This document shows, piece by piece, positions 22,137 through 33,752 of a DNA stretch of 64,000 nucleotides. This DNA comes from Climacium dendroides (Eukaryota > Streptophyta > Bryopsida > Hypnales > Climaciaceae): assembly GCA_950106755.1 (NCBI GenBank), contig OX467087.1, forward strand, positions 23,564,047 through 23,628,046, read 5' to 3'. The translations under genes and the position numbers were made by a program. Each line of letters starts with the position of its first letter. Position 1 is the stretch's first letter. Below the pieces are notes generated by a model. That model saw only the letters and a list, made by a program, of their open reading frames with translations. It was not told the origin of the DNA and did no database searches.

Positions 22137-24860
22137 CATGACTTTTAGAATAAATGTAATAATTCAAGTATTTATTCTATTCTATTTCTTATTTCAATCT
22201 ATAGTAACAATCTCAGTGTAAAATCCTCAATTTTATATTCAAATTCAAATATAATTTACTTTGAATTTGAATTTGAATTTATTTACAAATATTAGATGAT
22301 GTAAATGTATGATATATATCCAATTGTACATTGATATATTCAACATTGTAGATATTACCTCAATTAGAGTAAATTTTTATATACAAATATCCAAACATTA
22401 ATTATTAACAAAAAAATTTAGTGACATAAGTGTGATTAAAAGAAACAAAAGTAAACATTTATAATTTATTTTGTTTTATTTTATTTGTATAAAAAATAGA
22501 ATAAAATCAATAATATAATGTTAGTTCTATAAATTTAAAAAATCACACAAAGCTAACAATTTTGCATAAACCACACTTGCATTCATAACAAATTCTACTA
22601 TTAAGATTAATGCATCTCACATTTAATAAAATACATGAAAGTGATTAAAAATAAAATAAAACGTGGTTTATTTTAGTTTTAAGAATTTAAAGTTCATATA
22701 TAAAAATATTATTATCAAGGTTACCATAAAAGGAATACAAACATTAGATGAAATTTGAAGGCAATAGAAGACTGCAAGTTCCCATGAGTTCTTGGATTGT
22801 GGGAAAATCTAGGAGCTCTGCCAAATCAACAGTCTGACATGGCCGAGACCCTGATAGGTCAGATAATATTAATTAATGAATTAATGAATGATTAGTATTT
22901 TAAAAAATTATTTTATTATTTTTATTATTTTAATATTTTAGTATTTTGATGCATTCTTAGTCGTGGAAACAAGCCTAAAATGGCCCTCCTGAGGCCTAAA
23001 ATCTCTTATAATAAATTCTATAAACCAAACATCCAAAATGATTACAAACTAAATAAAATCCTAAAAAAATCACTAAGCTATTACATATATAGTGGTAGAT
23101 GATCTATATATGATTTTAATTTGTATACCATTAAGAATTTATTCTTCAATGCTACATTTTATAATTAAATTTTAAGATTTTTGGTTAAAAATTTGATCAA
23201 CAAAAATTATAAAATTCAATATAATAAGTTTGAATACAAAAAGTTTACAATTAAGAAGTTTTAATATATAGTCTTCATCTTGTATTTCTACCAAACATTT
23301 TATAAACTTTAGAGTGAGTTTCAAATGTATGAAAATTCAAAACAACTATTCTTCTGGGCAAGTATATTTTGCCAAATATTGACAAAGTTTTGAGTCTCGT
23401 AGTAAGTCTATAAAATAAAAATAAAATAAAGTGCAACCATTAAACTAATTTTAGTCAAAGCTTGTTACAAATTATCATAAATTATATTGTTACTATTCAA
23501 ACAACAAAATTTTGTACATTATTTATCACAATTTATGTTCAATTTAATTCTATTAAGTTAGTATAAAGATTTGGATGAATTATAGATGACGATTGGATGA
23601 ATGTATACAAAATTTGAATGAAAGTAGATGGAAGGTGGATGACAATCACACTATTTGAGATAGCACAAATAGTATAGACCACATTATATTGGTTTCATCT
23701 AAAATACTACTCAATCTACTTGATAAATCCAATTTTTTTTAAAATTAGTGCAAGTTATTGTTAAAACTCTAGATACACTAATTGAATATACTTGTTTGAC
23801 ACAAATTTATCCTATTAATAAATATACAAAATAGTGTCACCTAGAAATTAAAGTCACCTATAAAATTTGATTTTTGTCAAAATTGATACTGTATATCATT
23901 CTTGAGAATCAAATTCAATTCTAAAATTGAATTCCAAGCTCAAATTTTGAAAGTTATCTATGTCTCACTTTAAACCAAGATAACATCTGATCCTTTTTGA
24001 TGAAAAGGACATAATTGTTTGCCAAATCTAACTCTCACACATGTAGCCATAGAGGATTGCCTTCAAACTCAAGGTAAATGTAAATATCGCCCCCTATTTT
24101 GTGCCATGTGAATTTGGTATTCAATCACTTCACCTAGTTAATTTTGAGCCTACATGAATTCAAAATTTGTAAATTTTTTTTATCATAGGTGGCAAATAAG
24201 AAGTCCTAATTTTTTTTGAGTAATAAATTGTGGAGCAACAAGGGGGGGCTATCTTCCTCAATCCACATCATCATAGGATAGTAAATATTTCACCCCACAC
24301 TAATTTAATTATCTATATTAAATTAAAAATATTATATTAATAAATTAAAATTTCAAGCACCAATAGGATAAACCAATGTAACTTCAACCAAATTAGTGTG
24401 CCTTAAGCTGTTGCCACAGTCAAAATAAAAGTAAAAATAAATGTCTAATTTTTTAACTTATTTAAAAACTTGAAAGTTCAACAACTTTCACATTGTAGGT
24501 CTCAATGCCACAAAACAAAGCCTATGCATCCTTCTTTCTCTTAAAGAGATTTCCAATGCTTCCAAAAATGCAACATGGGACACAATGAGACGGAAAGATG
24601 CAAAAACTACCATTTCTTCCTTCCTTCCTCCTCCAAAAATCACATGCCATTGATTTTTATTGAAGAAAAATCGCCTCCCCCCTCCAATGCCGTTGATCTT
24701 AAAAATACAAAATATGGATCATGGGATACAAGATACAGATCAAGGATATGAATATGGATCATGGATATGGATACAGATTAGGAATGCAGACCTCGAGTGA
24801 TATACGGATATGGATACAATCCTCACAATATATCCCATATTGATTGGCACCCTCCTCTCA
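22137..24860. other. AT-rich intergenic region, no gene recognised
   Basis: Only short open frames occur. Near 24716-24830 the phrase GATATGGATAC/GATCATGG is repeated several times in diverged form, a small degenerate repeat. No RNA gene is seen. Confidence 0.5.
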
Positions 24861-24904
24861 CTTGGAAACTATAAAAAGATGGAATGGGGGGAGCTAATGA
24901 ATTG

Positions 24905-25010
24905 TTTTTTTGAGCTCAATGGGGGTATAAAAAATTAATTTAAATAATTTTGTTGAACTCACAAGGGATATAAAAAAATTTAATTTAAATTATTTTTTTG
25001 AGCTCACTAG
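24905..25010 (+). repeat. Three diverged ~44-bp tandem units upstream of PP2A copy 2
   Basis: Units of the form TTTTTTTGAGCTCA, GGG/AGG, TATAAAAAATTAATTTAAAT start around the hexamers at 24912, 24955 and 25000 (GAGCTC, GAACTC, GAGCTC). A TATA-like CTATAAAAAG lies at 24869-24878. Whether this is the core promoter of the gene at 26187 is unknown, because the leader would then exceed 1 kb. Confidence 0.5.
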
Positions 25011-25589
25011 GATTATAATGAATTCAATTCGATTGTTCACAATGAGCTCCAAAATGCATGGTTCCGGAGACCTCACCATTAAAAAAACAAAACCAAACCA
25101 AACAACCCCCCTCATTTATTTAAGGTATGGATTCCGTTTTTTTCTGCGGAGAATTAAAGCCGTGAAAGAAAAAGAACGAATGGACCGGAGTTCCCTTCCT
25201 TTTCGACTCATCCTCAGTTATGGGCGAGGAACCCACGTACGCACTTCCCCACTTCTTAACATTCCGAGCGGACACCACAGCCAGTGGCGACCGCCAGATA
25301 AGACGCATGGCAAGATCTGGGCCGTTGGGGAGCTTCCCTTTCCGTGAAGCTCTGTGCTTTCTTTGCCCCGTGCTTCCTTCGCCCTCACTGTTGCTGCCAA
25401 TTCTCCGCTGTTGCTGATGCTGCTCCTGCTCGTGCTTCGGAGTCTGGGACAGAGCGGGGGAGGGTATGGATTAGACGGAAAGCCAGGGCCACTCTGTCTG
25501 TCTCTCTGTCGGTTTGCGAGGGGAGCCAAGCCGAGAAAGGTTGAGGAAGAGAAAGAGCTTGGAGCCCGTGGAATTTCGGACGTTGCCAG

Positions 25590-26186
25590 CTGCGCGCTAC
25601 TGCGTTCAGGTGAGGTTCGCATTCTCCAAACTGCTGGTTAGGGTTTGGCGAGGGCGTGCGGATCGGTTCTTGGAGCGTTCGGGGAGCTTCGGGTCGAGGT
25701 GGTGCGGAGGTTGGGTGACAGAGAGGTCGGTGTGGAGGAGGCGAAATGAGGAAGCGCAGTGGCGGGTAGGTTGCATTGCCAGGGTTGAGGCTAGGTTGCG
25801 GACTCTGAATTGGGGATGCTTGTTGGGCGTCCGAGGAGCAGGAGGCTGTGATGGGAGAGCGGGAGGTGCGGCGTGGCTGGGGGAGGTGTGTGTGTTGGTG
25901 AGGTTTATCGCGTGCCATTGGCGTTGGACTCCGGGGTGGAGTCGGGGATGTGGTTGGCGGCATGTCTGCCCGGTGGAGCCGACGTTGATTTCGCCCGGTC
26001 CATTGGCATTCTCCGAATGCAGGCGTAAGGGATGTGCGTGAGAGTTGGAGTGTGAGGCGTATTTGGACTTGTGAGAGAGAGGATTGGGACACATTGGCCA
26101 ATGCTGCAATTGGTGCGGGAGTGGCATCGCCAGGGAGAGCGGTTTTAGGTTTAGGAGGGTTTGGAGAGGTCTTGAATCGGGGAGCG
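25590..26186 (+). promoter_or_regulatory. 5' leader and proximal promoter of PP2A B' copy 2
   Basis: GC-rich sequence upstream of the ATG is identical in 25742-26186 to the corresponding leader of copy 1, and similar back to about 25590. Further upstream (25.1-25.6 kb) the GC-rich sequence is unique to this copy and probably contains the transcription start. No fixed start can be given. Confidence 0.5.
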
Positions 26187-27419
26187 ATGGTTTTCAAGCT
26201 GAAGCGCGTGATGCAGCGCGGGACGAAGGGGAAGAGCGACGAGAAGGCGGATGCGGTGTTGTCGAGTGCGTCTTCGTCCGGTCCCGCGGGTCAGTCGTCG
26301 GTCGGCAAGGGGAGTGGGACTGCCAACAACGGCGTGGGAGCGCGCGGGGGTGTCGGTGGAGCGTCAGCAGCTGGCGCCCCTGCGCCGAAGGTGTCTGGAG
26401 CTTCCGGTGTGCAGGCGTCGGGCGTGGGTCGATCGGGTCCTGGGAAGATGCCGAATGGGAGCTTCGAGGCGCTGCCTTCGTTCCGTGACGTGCCTACGTC
26501 CGACCGTCAGAGTTTGTTCGCGCGGAAGCTTGCTCTGTGCTGCTACACGTTCGACTTCACGGATCCGACGAAGAACGTGAAGGAGAAGGAGATCAAGCGT
26601 CAGACTCTGTTGGAGCTGGTGGACTACGTGACTTCGGGTTCGGGTAAGTTCACGGAGGCCGTGTTCGAGGACATCACGAAGATGCTTTCTTCGAACCTTT
26701 TCCGTACGCTTCCGCCTTCGTCCCACGAGAACACGGGTTCGGACAATTTCGACCCGGAGGAGGAGGAGCCTACGATGGAGCCTGCGTGGCCGCACCTTCA
26801 GATCGTGTACGAGTTTCTGCTCCGTTACGTGGTTTCGAGCGAGACGGACGCGAAGCTGGCGAAGCGTTACATCGACCACTCGTTCGTGCTTCGTCTGCTT
26901 GAGCTGTTCGACAGCGAGGACCCTCGCGAGCGTGAGTATTTGAAGACGATCTTGCACCGGATTTACGGTAAGTTCATGGTTCACCGTCCGTTCATCCGTA
27001 AGGCGATCAACAACATCTTTTACCGTTTCATTTTCGAGACGGAGAAGCACAACGGTGTGGCGGAGCTTTTGGAGATTCTGGGTAGCATCATCAACGGTTT
27101 CGCGCTTCCTCTGAAGGAGGAGCACAAGATGTTTCTTGTTCGTGCTTTGATCCCTCTGCACAAGCCGAAGTGCGTTTCTATGTACCACCAGCAGCTTTCT
27201 TACTGCATCATCCAGTTCGTGGAGAAGGACTTCAAGCTGGCGGACGTGGTGATCCGCGGTCTTCTTCGTTACTGGCCTGTGACGAACAGCCAGAAGGAGG
27301 TTTTATTTCTGGGTGAGCTGGAGGAGGTGTTGGAGGCGACTCAGAGCGCGGAGTTCCAGCGTTGCATGGTCCCTTTGTTTCGTCAGATCGGTCGTTGCCT
27401 GAACAGTTCCCATTTCCAG
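25742..27419 (+). repeat. Inverted duplicate block, arm 2 (PP2A leader plus exon 1)
   Basis: Partner of 12317-13994. Coordinates pair as x + y = 39736 throughout, which shows there are no indels. The single difference found is C at 26501 against T (plus-strand A at 13235) in the other copy. Confidence 0.9.
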
Positions 27420-28175
27420 GTGCGTGCTTGGGGTCAACGGTGAGGCTGGACGAGGAAATTGTCCTTGTATGATTGGAGTGCTCAATGTATCCTACCTGTA
27501 TTTTTGTTGATAGGATTACTCGTTGGGATGTAGTTTTTCTGCTGCTTTTTGTTTTCTGGTCACAGGATTTTGAAGTGCTTTCTTGGGGCATGCTTTTGTG
27601 GATAAGTCTTGTTTTTTTTATCTTGATTATTACCCCGAGGCAGTATCTATATCTGGAACGAATGAATTTGATGGATTTACTAGTAGAAATGCTGTCACTC
27701 TGTCTCTTGAGGCGGTATATTTTTGTTCATCTTGGTGTTGTGGATGTGCCAGGTGGCGGAGCGTGCGCTATTTCTATGGAATAATGATCACATCGTGAGT
27801 CTGGTGGCTCAAAATCGTCACGTGGTGCTGCCATTAATCTTTGCTGCTTTAGAGAGAAATACACGTAACCATTGGAATCAGGCTGTGCACGGGCTGACTC
27901 TTAATGTTCGCAAAATGTTCCTGGAGATGGACCAAGAACTATTTCAAGAGTGCCAACGCAAGTATCAGGAAGACGAGGCCAAGGCCCAGGGTTTAGAAGA
28001 GAAGCGGGAATTAACATGGAAACGCCTTGAGGCTGCTGGCGAACACCCTAGGAATTTGATGAGTGGCAACATGCCGACTTCGTCTGATGAAGTGTTAGTT
28101 GGTCAAACCGACCAAACCAACGCCGCTGCTGGCGGACCTTCAATGCAGGGGCAGAAAGCAGTTTTTGCCAATTAG
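26187..28175 (+). CDS. PP2A B' (B56) regulatory subunit, copy 2
   Basis: Predicted 551-residue B56 subunit of protein phosphatase 2A, a substrate-targeting subunit that docks on the scaffold A subunit. Exon 1 is 26187-27419 and exon 2 is 27753-28175; the 333-bp phase-0 intron has donor GTGCGT and acceptor GTGCCAG. The joined product reads [20 protein letters not shown] across the junction, as expected for the family. Exon 1 encodes exactly the same 411 residues as the copy at 13549. Exon 2 encodes [20 protein letters not shown] where the other has [20 protein letters not shown], and the last ~40 residues differ completely. Both proteins have the same length. Exon 2 GC use is lower here than in copy 1. 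An alternative upstream in-frame ATG exists at 26034 but lies in the leader. Confidence 0.93.
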
Positions 28176-29270
28176 CCGTTTTTCCTACTCTTGGGCTTTG
28201 GAGGTGTTCGAAATGCAACGGACTGATGCGTTTCCTGGGATCTCTACGGTTCTTTCTTCTTTCTTGAGGTCCGCCTCTGAGTCATCTGAATGATAAGGCT
28301 GCTTGGATACTGCTGCAAGTGTCCAATAGCGCTGGGGTCGTTGTAGTATTCAATGACTGTCTACAGGATCGACGGAGCAATCGTCAATGGGGGCCTCTGA
28401 GACCAGACGGTAAATGCAGAAGCAGAATGGACTCTGCTGGGTCTGCAGACTACATGTGGTATTATTCCAAGTTGTATCTTCTCACAATTTTCGTTGTTTC
28501 CTCTTTCTTCTCCTGTGTAGGTATAAATTCCAGAGGTTTAGGACAGGGCAGACTGTAAGATCTGTAGGTGTTTGGTTTGAGCAGGGTGTCTGCCTTCATT
28601 GTTTGATGTACAGAGACAGCTTAGAATTGGGCCTTTGGTGGAATGCTCAATCTCATTGGGCATGTGGTATTTGGCAACTTGGAAGATGGTTCGCATGGGA
28701 ATCATACATTGTGGAGACTTGGTACGTAGAGGACATATCACTTATTTATATAGGAGAGGGATTGGACACATGTTTAAACGGAGTATTTCTAGAAGTCCAA
28801 AAGTAAGTCAATGGCATGAAGAATGATGTCAGTGGGTGCTAGAGAATGTAAGCTCTGGTTTTCCAACTGAAGGGCGGTGCAATGCACTCGATTACTTCAT
28901 ATTTGATTAATGTTCTCCCTTTGAATTGGGAACATGTGACACACAATTCCCCTTGTTGACGTTGAACTTTTTTATTAGGTCAATTTCCTTCATTGTGATG
29001 GTTAAGTACGGTACTAGATTTTCCTCTATGCCAGAAAATGTCTGCAGGGCCTTGAATGCTCCTTATTTAAGTTCAGAGCGGAGGCAGTTATTTTTAGGTG
29101 TTGAGTGTGCTTTATGAACACGCTGTGGAAGAGTTATGGTGGGGTGTTCATAAGCCGTCATTGTAAGCTCGCATCCGGATTTTCAACAGGGTTTCACAGC
29201 TCAAAACATTTTACAGTCAATTCTCCTTGAATGAGAAGTAGACAAGGTAAAGCAGTCCATTGTGGTCAGA
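28176..29270 (+). other. 3' region of PP2A B' copy 2
   Basis: Downstream of the stop the composition remains near balanced to about 29.2 kb, consistent with a 3' untranslated region that may be spliced (for example TCTCCTGTGTAG before 28520). No second gene is recognised. Confidence 0.4.
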
Positions 29271-30360
29271 ATTAGGAGGCCTCATGCCATTCCTGAAATT
29301 TTTCAAATTTTTTAGCACGTAAAGAAAAGTGTGAGAACAGTGAGCAATTGAAATTATATATTTTTTTAACAAAGTATAAATTTGCTATGAATTCTTGGAA
29401 GTGCCCAAAAGAGTTTAACCCCTAAATGACGGACCCATGACCACTGATTTCAAGCCTCACCACTTGTCGTTCAGTTTGCTGCCATTTGGCAATTAAATGT
29501 GAATGAAAAATTTTAAATTTATTTTTCAGAGATGGAGATACATGTCTTCTTTACTTCATAATTTTTTTAGATTTTTTTGTGGAAAATTGATTTTTTTGAG
29601 AATTTTTGAAGAAAAAGTGAAGGAAAATCATATCAAATAGAAAAATACTTCAAAAAATTTCAAAATTTCATCATTTGTGTATATTATAGTGACAAACATC
29701 ATAGTGTAAACTCAATTTCCGTGTCATTCTATAATTAGAAAATAATAGACATTGAAAATACATCTAAAGTTCGCATTGCAATAAAATATTCAGTATTGGA
29801 AATTTTTTCAAAATTCAAATTGGAGTAGAAACTAGAGTAGATGACCTTCATTTTGTTAGTTGGGTTCAAACTCAAAAAATATCATTTTTGTGGAGAAATT
29901 TCAGATTTAGAGCAAGGAGCAACAACTTCCCAAAATACTCTAAAATAGCATATTTTGTGATCCGTTTTTTTTAATAACTTCTTGTTTATATGAAGACAAA
30001 CACTAGCAAGACTCCAAACTGAATTGAATACTCTTCATCACCCAACATGAAAGGTCAACAAAAAACTTTTTGGATGAAAAAATGCTTTTGGACTCTTTCT
30101 TCTGAATAGTACTGTCATCGAAACGCCACAAAATGGCGTCCTCGGTGCTCCAGGGTTAATAGACAACCCTGTAACCAACAAAATTTGAATCCATGATGCT
30201 CATCTTGTTCACCTAAAGCAGTCATAGTATTTGGGAACATGGAAGGCCTAAAAAGTCAATTCTTACAATGAATTCATACTGAAAAGTTGGAAGTTCCTAA
30301 TGAGGTTATTAATCATTGCATTACCAGCATGTAAGATATGCATATTGGCCCTAATTTGAC
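29271..30360 (+). repeat. Dispersed repeat family A, copy interrupted by an element
   Basis: Bases 29271-29413 and 30160-30360 together align with the continuous copy at 9404-9735. The two halves are separated by the TTTAACCC element. The left junction is CAAAAGAG-T and the right half resumes with AGACAACC, then ACCAACAAAA. Confidence 0.65.
29414..30159 (+). mobile_element. TTTAACCC element, full-length copy 2
   Basis: The copy begins TTTAACCCCTAAATGACGGA and ends GGGTTAA, giving short inverted termini TTAACCC/GGGTTAA. Its interior matches 46362-47211 along its length (GGAGTAGAAACTAGAGT, AAGGAGCAACAACTT, AATAGCATATTTTGTGATCC, GTGAAGACAAACA-like). About 746 bp; no transposase frame. Orthologous empty sequence exists at about 9555. 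A clear target duplication was not found. Confidence 0.75.
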
Positions 30361-33300
30361 ATATTAAAAACACTCACAATGGGATTATTTCTTAGGTGTC
30401 TACTATGGAGTCATCTAACTACAATGGGTTGCTTTACCTTACCCCATGTAACTCATGTTGATCATATTTTTGGATTTTTATAGAAATAGTTATGAATTTT
30501 TGAAGTTGGAACAAAGGGTCATAAATCATCCATATCCTAAGTTGTTCACCTTCAATGCATTGAAAACTCCAATACATCCTTTCAGATTAGAAGACACTTC
30601 TAGAAGGGACAATTGTAAAATGCCCCATAATATGGTATAGAGGAGGGTTTTGAAATGAAGATTGTCCACACTAGTGACATACTTTGGCTTATCCAATAGT
30701 CTTACTTCTCCCATTGAATAATTCATATATGTAGGAGGTCTTATTATGTATTTTTGTCCAAAAAACTTGTAATGTTGTTGGAAGAAATACCGTTTGTACA
30801 ATTTGTTAGAATAATAGTTACATTGCAAGATCAAGACTTCCTCTCAGAAAAATATACATTGATTTATAAATTATGACTTGTGGCTATATATTTCATAGCA
30901 TATATTGAAGCATTAACTAAAATGAATAGTCCAAGAGGGTATATAAATTTGCATATTGAAGAATTGACTAGAATGAATAATTAAAGGGGTTGTGTAAATT
31001 TAAATAAGGTTACCAATTGTTAAAATCACTTGTGGTACAAATGAATAGGTAGAGACTACAAAAGGGTGAAGATAAGAATAATGTAATGATGACTTTCAAA
31101 CAAAAATGTCAACTTTGTCTTATAGATTACATCCATTCATCCATACAATTGTCTACATCTACAATTGCACTAAATAATATTTTCTTAATAAAATTTAAAA
31201 CCAAGAATTGAAAATTCCTTAATAGTTTGATAAAATATTGAATAATAAATTTTTTTGTAAGACTTTTTATTCCTTAAGATTACTATATCTAGTGGTTAAA
31301 GTTGGCAATAATTATTTCAAAAAATAAACACCAAAATTTTGGGATATTATATTTTCAAAAAGAAAATTTATGAAAAAAGTCTTATAATTTTTTTAATAAA
31401 ATGTTGAATAATCAAAACTTTGGGATATTATATTTTCAAGAATAGAAGAAAATTTATGAAAAAAGAAATCTCTCTATCTTAAAGCATTTGCCAAATCACA
31501 TTTGTCAACTTCAATTAATTATTTGGAAGGAATTACTACTTTGACTACTAGATGTACTATATGTTTTTTACAAGTGTAAAAAAATCTCAATTAGATTTGT
31601 GAAAATTGTGATTATTGTAAATTATATAATAAAAAATAGATTTAAATTGACTAATACAATGTAAATAATCCAATTATACTAATTTGAACCAATAGTAAGG
31701 GAGAAAAATTGGCATTATCTAGTAGATTAATGTCCCCACAAAACTTTTCTTTTGTGGCAATTAGGACAATATAATAATATCATTTTGCACTGATAAATTC
31801 AAAATAGAAATTTTTTGGTGAATTAGTGTCACATGCACTATAAATACAAATCTATGTAGTTTGAAACTTTTTAAAAGTGCAAACAATAATCAAGAATAAT
31901 ATAAGAATACTTTAGTAATTTTTTTGGTATTTTATATACCTAAAACATTGTTAGCTATGAACTATACATCAAACTACCAATATTAAGCTAAATTTAGCCA
32001 TTATATACCTTATTGATAAATCTTAATATATTTCAAATATACTTTTTGTCCTTCTCCAGATGATAATTTTTTCAAATTTTCAGGAGGAATAATAAAATTA
32101 TTAGAATTATCATCAAAATAAAATACACAACCAATAAAAAAAAGATTGATTCCAACAATAGAGCAATAAGCTCTCTCTACTAACCCCTAATCCGTAAGTG
32201 CTTTGACATCCATATTCTAAATGATTGATTTGTCCTCCAACTAATGTCTCTTCCAAGCATACATTCAAAATAATTCTTGAATCCTTAAAATATGACCATT
32301 CTACTTAAGAATCTGATGAAATTTGACACAAACGAGATTACAATATGCATCTTTGAAGTGAATGTACCCTAAAGGATATATCTATGGGGGTGAAGAATTG
32401 TGGTTAGGAGAAATCTCTATGTATGAAATCAAAATTTTATTGCTGCATAGTTTCTTATGTAATCTCAAAGTACCTCAACAAGCAACTCATATGGGGAACT
32501 ATCTGGTGCTAATTGGAAGCAGTGCCGGATAAGATTGTTACTAAAAGACAGTCAGTTGCTCTTTTGTCCTCCAAAGATCAAAACATGACACAATCTAGCA
32601 TAAAAAGTCAGCCATATCCCCGAAGAACCTAAATATCAATTAAAATACCAGCAACATGGCACCTACACGTCTATCTATGAATAATTTGCCACTTCTACTT
32701 CAAGCTGAATTGTAGCTCCTTGCTGAAAGATATGTCACCGAATGCAAGATTGCATCATACATTTAAGCCTCAGAAAAACGGCTTCCAATTTGTGCTCACC
32801 AAGCAGCCTAAGAAAATCAAACGCGAGGAAGTCGCATTCAGACACAACCAAATGCGTTCAAGAGCAGAAAGTCAATAATACATGTCCAAGAAACTAACAT
32901 GCAACAGAACTTGAAATGTGCAAGTGTCTTAGACGGAAGTAGAGGATCTACACGAAATAAGAATGACTGAAAATTCTGTTCCACTCATTGTTACTTTCTT
33001 GTAGCACAGTTCATATCGAGGATACAGACAAGGATACGAATGCGGAGTGCTTCCCCATGTACCAGATGCTTCGTTGCCAATGATGGGCGCTATTTTTAAG
33101 TCCACTCGAAACTTGACAAAAAAAACGCATCGTTGATGTTCTTGCTCCTCTTGAAGGTGATATCTATTGCAGACCCTGTCATTGAAACCTCAAGTCTGTG
33201 AGTCCTACTTTTCAAATGTCTGTTTCAATCACCTTGCACAAAATTTTAACAGTGCTCAGTACCTTACACTTGAAAGTTGAAACTACAAACATGAGATTAA

Positions 33301-33752
33301 TTCACTGTAAGAAAATATATGTGCACCTGATGTGATGAACTGGGCAACGATTTTAAGCGGTCCCCACCGTCTAGCTGTCGCAAGAATTGTTCTATCTCAA
33401 AAATCCACTTTATTAGAACCCATAAGCCCCCAAAGCAGAATACTACCTCCTAGAATTATGATGACGTTCATCATCAAATCTGCTTTTTCTCCTGGACCTG
33501 ACCATGAAAGCAAAGCCACATCACACGTCAGGGGAACACAAAGACGTTCCAAGCAGAAAACCATCCCACTGTTCAGAAGTAATGACGCAAGGCTCGTTGG
33601 TCGATTATCACAAGAACGATAATACTCACCAAATTGACGCAATCAAGTACCACATAAAAAAAAAAAAATCACAAAAAGCAATCCATTTGAAGTATTTGCA
33701 TGCATCCTCTTAGACTTGTATCAAATCAACTCTTCATAAATCCGAGCAAGCT
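30361..33752. other. AT-rich intergenic region; possible 3' end of next gene
   Basis: From 30.4 to 32.4 kb nothing is recognised. From about 32.45 to 33.75 kb the composition becomes more balanced and may contain 3' untranslated sequence or a last exon of the minus-strand gene ending near 33753. A donor-like GTTAGT at 33783 leaves that possibility open. Confidence 0.4.

Noticed and set aside
25385..26197. 270-residue minus-strand frame over the PP2A copy 2 leader
   Set aside because: It is Pro/Ser/Thr-rich low-complexity translation of a GC-rich leader. The same frame in copy 1 is broken differently beyond 13994, so it is not maintained.
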